Shown: in pieces, positions 8,503-16,161 of the stretch
Position numbering within the stretch: the first letter of the stretch is position 1
Layout: every line of letters begins with the position of its first letter
Assembly: GCA_949294195.1 (NCBI GenBank)
Contig: CASFGK010000009.1
Coordinates: forward strand, 124,001 to 188,000
Source: an uncultured Bacteroidales bacterium
GTDB taxonomy: Bacteria > Bacteroidota > Bacteroidia > Bacteroidales > UBA932
Direction of reading: 5' to 3'
DNA: 64,000 nt
Program-made: the position numbers and the translations under genes
The notes under the pieces: generated by a model
Databases searched by the model: none
What the model was told of the DNA's origin: nothing
What the model saw: the letters and a program-made list of their open reading frames with translations, nothing else

Positions 8503-11193
8503 ATGTTAGGATTAAAAGTTGTGAAAATTTTTCCGGATATACTCTCTTTATGTTTCGTTGCCTTGCTATCTGTCTCATTGTCAATAGCTCAGGATATGCC
8601 GCCACTTGCTTCTGACCCGGCGGTCCTACAGGGAAAACTGCCTGATAACATAGATTATTACATAGTTACGAATCCTACTGTCGAAGGTTCTGCGGACCTG
8701 GCTCTTGTGTGGAGACTTGGCATGCCGGCAGTGCGGGATACCGTTCATGGTACGGCTCCTGCCGCTTCCCTGTCAGCAAACGAAGCATTGCAGGTTGCCA
8801 GAAGATATCTGGCAGGCTCCGGGCTGTTTTCGTCCCGTACTCCGGATTCGTTCCTGAGGGACAACGGCGTCCAGGGAACGGACTGCGGTTATATAGAGCT
8901 TAAGGACGATGCTCTGGCAATCCGCTTCCGGGATTGCAACGTAAACAGGGGAGACATGTTTCTGGATTCCCTGCTGCTTCTGGCTTTCGACATGACCAGA
9001 GAATATTCTTCGGCCGTCCGGAACTCGGGAGCGGCAGACTGCGGACAGGCGATCATCATATCGGGTGATCTGGACAGGAATGCCGTTTTGTCCAAGATGA
9101 AGATGCTGTCAATGTACATTCCTGATATAGATCCTGCAGAGCCGGCCGACAACTACAGATGGTATCCCGGTGACAGTCTCAGATGCATGTCTCTCGCCAT
9201 GCCTTTTTCAAGGACGGTTTCCGTCATTGCCGAATATTCGCTTCCGAGAATACCGAGGGAGTATATGGGATCGGCCCTGCCTGCGGTTTACGAGCAGATG
9301 GGCGGGGAGCTGGGGCTGATTCTCAAGAGACGTCTTTATAAGGAATTCTCCTCTGCCCGAATACCGGTATCCGGCATACAGTACGGTTTCAGGGGAAGTT
9401 CGTCCGGGAGCGGAGACGAGCTGTATACGGTCAGGGTGACAACTTCGGAAGACTATGTGAATAAGGTTATTCCGGCAATTTCCTCTGTCCTGTACGGACT
9501 TGCGGAAAACGGCGTCACGGTAAAGGAATATGCTGCCGCGAGAAAGGTTGTAGGCAGGATATTGGAGCGCAAGGCAGGACTTTTCGTGAAAAGCAACAAA
9601 GACAACACAGACAGGTGCATCGCATCTTATCTGTATGGGGCGTCTGTTGCTTCTCCGGCTGAAAAATACAGTTTTTTCGAGGCGAGCGGGCTTTCCGATT
9701 CTTCCGGTACGGGTTTCTTCAACAGGTTTGTCACTTCGATGATAGGATCCACTGAAAACCTTTCACTGGTATGTATCTCGGATTCTTCAGTTATATCCGA
9801 CCGCCAGATGCGGGATCTTTTCCTGCAGTCGTGGAAAGCCCATGTACCTGCAACATACTTTTCCGACAGGGAGATAAGCGCCGGAGATACTTCCAGGTTC
9901 GATATAGCTCCCGGAAAATGCAAGATACGCCGCACCAGAAAGGAGACTGTGTCGGGAGGCTCGTTTTGGATATTCGCCAATGGAATGAGAGTCGTCTACA
10001 AACAAGTGCCTACGGGCGGACGTTTCTGGTATTCCCTGATATTGAAAGGAGGATTTTCTTCACTGCCGGGCATAAGGCAGGGACAAGGTGCGTTTTTTTC
10101 GGATATTGCTGATCTGTACAGTGTTTGTGGAATGAATCATGACGATCTGGATTATCTTCTTTCGGAAAAGGATATCGTCATGAGAAAAGATGTCGGCCCT
10201 ATGGACATGCGCATATCCGGCAGTGCGGCCTCGGGGTCCCTGACTTTCCTGCTCAAGGCCATTTCGTGTATGGCGCAGGAAAGTTCGGTTGACAGTACCG
10301 CGTTTGACTATTATATCAGATGTGAAAAATTGAGACTCGCGGAAAAGGCCGGATTCGAAGAGAGGCTTGCAGCTATAGACAGCATATTGTGTCCGGATTC
10401 CAGATTTTCTGTCATGAAAACCTCGGAATCTCTTTCTCCTGACCTTCTGAATGAAGCTGACAGGTATTTCAGGACACAGTTTTCCAAGCTGAATGACGGA
10501 GTGTTTCTGCTGGTTGGGGATATGGATGAGTATTCTGTACGGAAAATACTCCAGGAGTATATCGGAAGTTTTCCGGTTACCGGAAAAATGTGTGCGGTAG
10601 GCAATCCCGGCACAAGAACGGTATCAGGAGAGTCCACATATATTGTAAGCGGGCCCAAGCGCAGCCTGGATGTGGTCATGTCGGCACCCGTACAGCTCAG
10701 TGTCCAGAATTACATGGCTGCCGAGATTGCGTCCATGGCCATAAAAGACGAGCTGACTTCATCGCTGTCCGGCATGGCGGCATCGTTGCGGTTCAGGAGA
10801 AATTTCACATCGGTCACCTCTGAAAGTTTCAATGTCGCCGTTTCTGTCGAAGCCTGCGATACATCTGGATTCGCGATGGGAGTAGAGCCGTTCAGACCCG
10901 TCAAGGTGCTTTTTTCTGTCCGCTCCGTGCTCAATGATCTGGCAGGCAGGAATATCGCACCTGAAAAGATTAATGTCTACAAGACTACACTTGAAAATAC
11001 CATAGCTGCCCGTCAGAATGATCCAGAATACTGGATAGAAACTCTGACCAGGCGTTTTACATACGGTAAGGATTACCAGACAGGATACTCGGAGAAAATA
11101 GATGCGGTGACACCGGATATGGTCCGCGAAATCATATATTCACTGGACAATGGCGCAAAAGTCGAGTACATTGTCCGCCCTAAAAGAAAATGA
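8503..11193 (+). CDS. M16 (insulinase-like) family protein lacking the zinc motif
   Basis: The 896-aa, two-lobed protein has a signal peptide (hydrophobic stretch ending in SIAQD) and the typical M16 opening, an LPDNIDYYIVTNPT strand then ADLALVWRLG. The C-terminus VEYIVRPKRK is also M16-like. The HxxEH zinc motif expected just after the first strands is absent; the region carries HGTAPAASLSANEAL instead, and I find no other HxxEH. It is therefore probably an inactive chaperone-like or subunit paralogue in the periplasm. I preferred the ATG at 8503 over one at 8458, because the latter lies upstream of a -7 box. The next gene starts 2 bp after its stop. Confidence 0.75.
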   Translation: MLGLKVVKIFPDILSLCFVALLSVSLSIAQDMPPLASDPAVLQGKLPDNIDYYIVTNPTVEGSADLALVWRLGMPAVRDTVHGTAPAASLSANEALQVARRYLAGSGLFSSRTPDSFLRDNGVQGTDCGYIELKDDALAIRFRDCNVNRGDMFLDSLLLLAFDMTREYSSAVRNSGAADCGQAIIISGDLDRNAVLSKMKMLSMYIPDIDPAEPADNYRWYPGDSLRCMSLAMPFSRTVSVIAEYSLPRIPREYMGSALPAVYEQMGGELGLILKRRLYKEFSSARIPVSGIQYGFRGSSSGSGDELYTVRVTTSEDYVNKVIPAISSVLYGLAENGVTVKEYAAARKVVGRILERKAGLFVKSNKDNTDRCIASYLYGASVASPAEKYSFFEASGLSDSSGTGFFNRFVTSMIGSTENLSLVCISDSSVISDRQMRDLFLQSWKAHVPATYFSDREISAGDTSRFDIAPGKCKIRRTRKETVSGGSFWIFANGMRVVYKQVPTGGRFWYSLILKGGFSSLPGIRQGQGAFFSDIADLYSVCGMNHDDLDYLLSEKDIVMRKDVGPMDMRISGSAASGSLTFLLKAISCMAQESSVDSTAFDYYIRCEKLRLAEKAGFEERLAAIDSILCPDSRFSVMKTSESLSPDLLNEADRYFRTQFSKLNDGVFLLVGDMDEYSVRKILQEYIGSFPVTGKMCAVGNPGTRTVSGESTYIVSGPKRSLDVVMSAPVQLSVQNYMAAEIASMAIKDELTSSLSGMAASLRFRRNFTSVTSESFNVAVSVEACDTSGFAMGVEPFRPVKVLFSVRSVLNDLAGRNIAPEKINVYKTTLENTIAARQNDPEYWIETLTRRFTYGKDYQTGYSEKIDAVTPDMVREIIYSLDNGAKVEYIVRPKRK

Positions 11194-11194
11194 C

Positions 11195-11794
11195 ATGAAA
11201 AATGATCATTCAATAATCCAGATAGACGATTGCTTGATTTCCAGCGAGATACTGACAGAATATTTTGCCTGTGACTATGAAAGGTGCAAAGGCTGCTGCT
11301 GTATAATCGGAGACAGCGGAGCCCCGCTGGAAGAGTGTGAGGCAGAAGCGATAGAAAAGAACTATCCTGTCTTCTCTCATGAAATGAGGCCGCAGGGAAG
11401 ACGCAAGGTAGCCGAAAGCGGTTTTTTTGAAATTGATGCCGACGGAGACATGGTCACTCCTCTGGTCCCAGACAGTGAGGAATGCGCATATACGCATTTT
11501 GACGGAAACGGAAACTGCTTCTGCGCAATAGAGAAGTGCTGGTTTCAGGGAAAGGGGGATTTCAGGAAGCCTGTTTCATGCTGGCTGTACCCTATAAGAA
11601 TCACCCGACTGAGCAATGGCATGAGAGCTCTGAATCTGCACAGATGGGATATATGTAAGGATGCTTTCATAAAGGGCAGAAAAGAAAAGGTCCGCGTATT
11701 CGAATTTCTGCGCGAACCCATAGAGCGTTATTTCGGAGAAGATTTCTACTCGGCTTTGTCTGAGGCTTCCAGAATGCTGAGCGCGCGCTCGTAG
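11195..11794 (+). CDS. DUF3109 family protein
   Basis: This 199-aa protein matches a family seen mainly in Bacteroidota. It is rich in cysteines (YERCKGCCC near residue 26, later NCFCAIEKCW and SCWLYP), which suggests a metal or Fe-S site like that of YkgJ-type proteins. The ATG at 11195 is 2 bp after the M16-like stop, so the genes are probably cotranscribed. Its 3' end overlaps the convergent DUF2007 gene by 49 bp. No biochemical role is established for the family as far as I know. Confidence 0.85.
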   Translation: MKNDHSIIQIDDCLISSEILTEYFACDYERCKGCCCIIGDSGAPLEECEAEAIEKNYPVFSHEMRPQGRRKVAESGFFEIDADGDMVTPLVPDSEECAYTHFDGNGNCFCAIEKCWFQGKGDFRKPVSCWLYPIRITRLSNGMRALNLHRWDICKDAFIKGRKEKVRVFEFLREPIERYFGEDFYSALSEASRMLSARS

Positions 11795-11967
11795 TCGGCG
11801 GCGTTAACCTTTACAGTGATCTTGTCATCTGCATAGCGGATAGACGGGAACTGTGAATTCTCTCCGAATACGGCAGCTTCTATTCCGTTGTCCTTCAATT
11901 TTGTTTCTGCAATGTGTGCAAGCATCGGATCCGGAAAACTTGCAACGGTTTTCAAATCATCTTCCAT
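11746..11967 (-). CDS. DUF2007 domain protein
   Basis: This small 73-aa protein has the DUF2007 pattern: an N-terminal VASFPDPMLAHIAETKLKD helix region, then GIEAAVFGENS and ITVKVNAADYERAL, resembling PII-like or ferredoxin-like small folds. It is sometimes labelled a putative signal-transducing protein, but no function is shown. Its 3' end overlaps the DUF3109 gene on the opposite strand. The residue pattern is coherent across the whole length, so I regard both overlapping genes as real. Confidence 0.75.
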   Translation of the reverse strand: MEDDLKTVASFPDPMLAHIAETKLKDNGIEAAVFGENSQFPSIRYADDKITVKVNAADYERALSILEASDKAE

Positions 11968-12006
11968 AACATAAAATTTTAAAAGTTTATGTTTCAGTCC
12001 CTGTTT

Positions 12007-12474
12007 TCAGGACTGTTCTTCTCTGCGGAAACGGCTTTCAAGTCCCATGGCAAGGCGGAGCACATCCTTTCTCATGCCTTCCATATCCAATCCTCCGGGT
12101 TTGGCAGTCAGGACAATCCTGTCTTCGAACATGCGGGAGAACCTGCTCATGCCAGTCTTCCTGAAAGACATTGTGCCGGTGTCTTCTGATTCGGGTACGT
12201 ATCCCCTGCCGGACATGAAGTCTCTGATAATATCCTTGTTTTCCTGCCAGCTGCCTGAAATCAGGACTTCTTTCCTGATGAAGCCGACAGAAGGATAGAT
12301 TGCGCTTATTACTGCAAAAATCACCGCTATTTTCCATAGTGCGCTGTATCCTCCGCGGAACATTGTGGAAATATCACCTTCAGCTGCTCCTGTCAATACG
12401 AGGATTGCCATGATCACAATGAACAGCACTGTGAAATATATGAAGTACTTTACTGCTCTGATAAAATATCTCAT
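12007..12474 (-). CDS. Hypothetical membrane protein
   Basis: The 155-aa protein has two transmembrane segments (about residues 10-30 and 46-64), then a cytoplasmic-looking basic domain of about 90 residues with alternating strands. I do not recognise the family. It is on the minus strand between DUF2007 (39 bp downstream) and the CPA2 antiporter (77 bp upstream). No catalytic motif is seen. Confidence 0.7.
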   Translation of the reverse strand: MRYFIRAVKYFIYFTVLFIVIMAILVLTGAAEGDISTMFRGGYSALWKIAVIFAVISAIYPSVGFIRKEVLISGSWQENKDIIRDFMSGRGYVPESEDTGTMSFRKTGMSRFSRMFEDRIVLTAKPGGLDMEGMRKDVLRLAMGLESRFRREEQS

Positions 12475-12551
12475 CTGAAAATGCTTTTATAATCATCAAA
12501 TATAGTGAATATCCTGGATTTACGTAATATAAACGGCATCCTTTCCGGTAT

Positions 12552-14612
12552 TTATGCGTTATCTCTAGGGTCGGCGAAAAACATCATTCCCTGCCTGTCT
12601 ATCTGTTCAGGGTAGAGAATCAGGAGATTGCTGTCGGCAAAGCTCTTGTTTATGATGGCCGGAAGCCTGTCGAAAGCAGAGTCGTAGGATACGGAGCCGG
12701 CTCTGGCGCTGACGATTGTGACAAGGCATTCCTTGTCGGGCACGACAGAGGATACTAAATCGGGGAACGGCATGTGATCTACTGTTTCCACCTGTGCGAG
12801 GGTCCTGGCTTCGGACCGGGCTGTCATTTCCTTCAGCCTGCCTGCTGTTTCGTTTTCCGCATGGAAACGGATCCTGCATCCGAGCTGTGACGCCATCCGG
12901 CACAGATGCGTCGTCCATCTGGCAAACCCTGTCTCGAACTCTGCTCTGGCGGGAACGATGACAACTATGCTTTTCAATGTATTTACCGGGATTCCCAGTC
13001 TGGCGACCATGACTTCCCGGCTTGTGCCTTTGAGTATGCTCCCGGTCAGGCTTCCGAAGAACGAATCCAGGAAACTGCTCTTCTGGTGCAGGCCGATGAC
13101 AAGGTCCGTAGCTCCCTTTTCTTTTATTGTATGCACTATTCCGGAGGCGATGTTTATATCGTACCTGCATACCATGTCGGTCTTTACGTCCGCCGCGGAG
13201 GCTATCATAGCGGCTTTTTCAAGACTTTTCCTGCCCACGGACTCTCCTGCGTCTGAAGCATTGTCGTCATTGATTACGCTCAGGGCTACGATTCCGTCCT
13301 TCTGCTTCGGGTCTTTTATGACCAGAGCCAGATTAATAAGGTTTTCTATCGTATCCGGATTCGCGACAGGAATAAGGATCCTTTCCTTATGTCCGGTGGC
13401 TGCGCCGTCCGCAGAGGATGCGGATTTTTCATCCATTGCAAACCTGCGTGACGCCCGTTCTGTCTCTATGGTACTTATTACGCAGGTGAACAGTATCATG
13501 ATAACGGTTCCGTTCAGCACGTCGTCATTCAGGAGGCGTTCTCCGTTTTCCAGTATTATTTCGTGTCCGATAAGCACGGCTGCCAGGGTTGCTGCCGCCT
13601 GTGCGTTGCTCAGACCGAACATCATCTTGCGCTCTGTTCCGGACATCCTGTATATTTTCTGTGTGAAGAAGGCCGCCAGCCATTTGCTGAGCGTGGCCAC
13701 TACCGTCATTACTATAGCCACTTTCATTGCCTCTCCGCCTGCCACGAAACTTCTGACATCTATTATCATTCCCACTCCTATGAGGAAATACGGGATGAAA
13801 AGCGCATTCCCGACGAATTCCAGCCGGTTCATTAGCGGTGACACTTTCGGCACGAGCTTGTTAAGCACCATTCCTACGAGAAAGGCGCCGAGAATGCCTT
13901 CCATTCCTGCGAGCGACATCAGTCCCCCGCCGAGAAAGACAAGCGCCAGAACGAAGATGAACTGCATTACCGCATCGTCATATTTACGGAAGAACCACCT
14001 TCCCAGGACAGGGACCAGAAAAACAACCGCACAGCTCAGCAACGTGACTTTGACCACCAGGGAAATCCAGTAGAAACTGTCTACAGTACCTTTGTACATG
14101 CCGCTTATGACTGCCAGTATCACCAGAGCCAGAGTGACGGTAACAGCTGTGCCTCCGATAGTTATGTTGACACTTCTCTGTCTGGAAAGACCGTAGCGGC
14201 TGACAATGGGATATGCTACCAGTGTGTGTGATGCATACATGCTGGACAGAAGAATGGATGTGACCATACTGTAGCCGAGCAGGCTGACGCTGGTCCAGAT
14301 CCCCAGGGCCATAGGTATTATGAATGTGAGCAGGCCGAAGACCAGACCCTTGACCTTGTTCTTCCGGAAATCTTCCATGTCCATTTCCAGACCTGCCAGG
14401 AACATAATATAGTAGAGACCGACTTGTCCGAACAGTTCGAAACTGCTGTCCCGTTCGAGAATATTCAGTCCGTACTCGCCAATCAGTATCCCGGCCAGAA
14501 TCATCCCTATGATGTGAGGGATTTTCAGCTTGCCCAGTATGATAGGGGCGAAAAGAATGATAATCAAGACTATGAAGAAGATCCAAATGGGGTCTGTTAC
14601 CGGAAATGTCAT
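12552..14612 (-). CDS. CPA2-type cation:proton antiporter with C-terminal Usp-like domain
   Basis: This inner-membrane transporter exchanges Na+ or K+ for protons. Starting at the ATG at 14612 it is 686 aa; the longer frame to 14693 would add a basic non-membrane leader. About residues 10-390 hold 11-13 membrane helices of the KefB/NapA type, with LGAFLVGMVL and LIGVGMIIDV segments. The remaining 270 residues are soluble and contain two universal-stress-protein-like halves (KERILIPVANP; SIVVIVPARAE). It is divergent from the MATE gene. Ion specificity cannot be assigned. Confidence 0.88.
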   Translation of the reverse strand: MTFPVTDPIWIFFIVLIIILFAPIILGKLKIPHIIGMILAGILIGEYGLNILERDSSFELFGQVGLYYIMFLAGLEMDMEDFRKNKVKGLVFGLLTFIIPMALGIWTSVSLLGYSMVTSILLSSMYASHTLVAYPIVSRYGLSRQRSVNITIGGTAVTVTLALVILAVISGMYKGTVDSFYWISLVVKVTLLSCAVVFLVPVLGRWFFRKYDDAVMQFIFVLALVFLGGGLMSLAGMEGILGAFLVGMVLNKLVPKVSPLMNRLEFVGNALFIPYFLIGVGMIIDVRSFVAGGEAMKVAIVMTVVATLSKWLAAFFTQKIYRMSGTERKMMFGLSNAQAAATLAAVLIGHEIILENGERLLNDDVLNGTVIMILFTCVISTIETERASRRFAMDEKSASSADGAATGHKERILIPVANPDTIENLINLALVIKDPKQKDGIVALSVINDDNASDAGESVGRKSLEKAAMIASAADVKTDMVCRYDINIASGIVHTIKEKGATDLVIGLHQKSSFLDSFFGSLTGSILKGTSREVMVARLGIPVNTLKSIVVIVPARAEFETGFARWTTHLCRMASQLGCRIRFHAENETAGRLKEMTARSEARTLAQVETVDHMPFPDLVSSVVPDKECLVTIVSARAGSVSYDSAFDRLPAIINKSFADSNLLILYPEQIDRQGMMFFADPRDNA

Positions 14613-14633
14613 AAGAAAGGACGTTAATTCCCA

Positions 14634-14641
14634 CAAATTTA
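14634..14641 (-). promoter_or_regulatory. Candidate -7 box for CPA2 antiporter
   Basis: The minus strand reads TAAATTTG, a TAnnTTTG match 22 nt before the ATG at 14612. It supports the shorter start chosen for the antiporter. The -33 element is not clear. Confidence 0.45.
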
Positions 14642-14669
14642 TAAAATTTTCCGATTTCCGGAAATGTAG

Positions 14670-14677
14670 TATTTTTG
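14670..14677 (+). promoter_or_regulatory. Candidate -7 box for MATE gene
   Basis: This reads TATTTTTG and lies 92 nt before the MATE start, back to back with the antiporter promoter. No convincing -33 element is seen. Confidence 0.4.
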
Positions 14678-14768
14678 CACCCCGTTTCCTCATTCAGGAT
14701 TCCGGACGGGCTCCGGAAATACCGGAAAATCCGGAACCGGGACACAGGGACAGACTGATGAATTCCGT

Positions 14769-16100
14769 ATGGGCAAGACAGCAGAAATACTCAAGATAGG
14801 AATACCGATAATGCTCGGACAGGCATGTGTCGTCATTCTCGCCTTTGCTGACAATATCATGATCGGCTGGTATGGAGTGAATGACCTTGCCGCGGCATCG
14901 TTCGTGAACGGACTTATCAACCTGTTCATTTTCACCGAACTTGGATTTGCCAATGGCATGACCCCTCTTATCGGGTCACAGTATGGGGTAAGGAATACGG
15001 CAGGCATAGGAAAGACTTTGAAAAACAGTATCCTTATCAACGGCATGGTCGCTCTTGCCGGTCTGGCGCTTATGGCTGTCATTTATGTTTTTCTGGACAG
15101 ATTCGGCCAGGAACCACAGCTGCTTCCGCTCATAAGGCCGTATTACATAGTGGTGGCGGTGTCCACTCTGTTTGCGATGGGATTCAATACCCTCAAACAG
15201 TTTACCGACGGAATCTGCAAGCCTGTAGTGGCAATGTCTCTTCTCATGGGAGGGAATATCCTGAATATTCTCGGCAACTGGGTGCTTATCTACGGGAAAG
15301 CAGGTTTCCCTGAGCTCGGTCTGCTGGGTGCGGGAATCAGTACGCTGTTTTCCAGAATACTGATTTTCATCATATTCCTCCTGTATATCATGAAGGCTCC
15401 GAAACTCAGTGAATATGCCATGGCGTTCCGGAGCGCCGCTTTTTCAGGCAAGGACATCAGACAGCTTTTCAATCTCGGCTATCCTCTTGCCCTGCAGACT
15501 GGTATGGAGACCTCCACGTTCACCATCAGCGCCGTGATGGTCGGCTGGATCGGGGCGACAGCGCTTGCCGCCCATCAGATAACCCTCACTGTTTCACAGA
15601 TATGCTTTCTAATGATGATGGGACTTGCTTCATCCGTGTCTATTCTGGTGAGCAATGCTCATGGCAGAGCGGATATGAGAGCAGTCAGCCAGTATGCCGC
15701 CAGAGGATATTTCCTTATCCTCGGGACTTCCGTCCTGTTCTGCGGACTGATTTTCCTGTTCAGAAACAGTATAATAGGGATGTTCACCGATGACCTTCAG
15801 GTCAGGGCAGCGGTTCTGTCTCTGCTTTTCGTGCTTTTCTCTTACCAGTTCGGTGACGGGCTGCAGCTCTGTTTCTGTAACGCGCTTCGCGGAATACAGG
15901 ACGTCAAGCCGATTATGCTGATGGCGTTTGTCAGCTACTATCTTATAGCCATTCCGGCAGCATATTATCTCGGATTCAAGGCTGATATGGGAACCATAGG
16001 CGTATGGCTCGGCTTCCCTATAGGCCTTACGATTGCAGGAATATTCTATTTCATACGGTTCCGCCTCCAGCTTCGCAAGCGAGAACAGGAAAAGGCCTGA
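14769..16100 (+). CDS. MATE family efflux transporter
   Basis: The 443-aa inner-membrane protein has twelve predicted helices in two six-helix halves. Typical MATE blocks are visible: the start KIGIPIMLGQACVVILAFAD, the loop MIGWYGVNDLAAASFVNG, and the second-half repeat ATALAAHQITLTV. It probably exports drugs or metabolites using a Na+ or H+ gradient. The stop codon lies inside the right side of the first terminator arm, so the gene ends exactly at a strong hairpin shared with convergent rnr. The substrate is unknown. Confidence 0.92.
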   Translation: MGKTAEILKIGIPIMLGQACVVILAFADNIMIGWYGVNDLAAASFVNGLINLFIFTELGFANGMTPLIGSQYGVRNTAGIGKTLKNSILINGMVALAGLALMAVIYVFLDRFGQEPQLLPLIRPYYIVVAVSTLFAMGFNTLKQFTDGICKPVVAMSLLMGGNILNILGNWVLIYGKAGFPELGLLGAGISTLFSRILIFIIFLLYIMKAPKLSEYAMAFRSAAFSGKDIRQLFNLGYPLALQTGMETSTFTISAVMVGWIGATALAAHQITLTVSQICFLMMMGLASSVSILVSNAHGRADMRAVSQYAARGYFLILGTSVLFCGLIFLFRNSIIGMFTDDLQVRAAVLSLLFVLFSYQFGDGLQLCFCNALRGIQDVKPIMLMAFVSYYLIAIPAAYYLGFKADMGTIGVWLGFPIGLTIAGIFYFIRFRLQLRKREQEKA

Positions 16101-16127
16101 CGGAGAACGCCGGGCCTTTTCCTGTTC
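16083..16127. terminator. Bidirectional terminator between MATE gene and rnr
   Basis: A perfect 15-bp inverted repeat (GAACAGGAAAAGGCC at 16083-16097 and its complement at 16113-16127) surrounds a 15-nt loop. It sits between convergent genes. The A-run and T-run inside the arms can supply part of a U-tract in each direction. Confidence 0.75.
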
Positions 16128-16161
16128 CCGCAGACCGGGTCTGTAATTCAGGGCATGCTGT

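Noticed and set aside
12958..14073. 371-codon plus-strand frame opposite the CPA2 antiporter
   Set aside because: Ser/Thr/Pro-rich shadow of membrane helices on the other strand.
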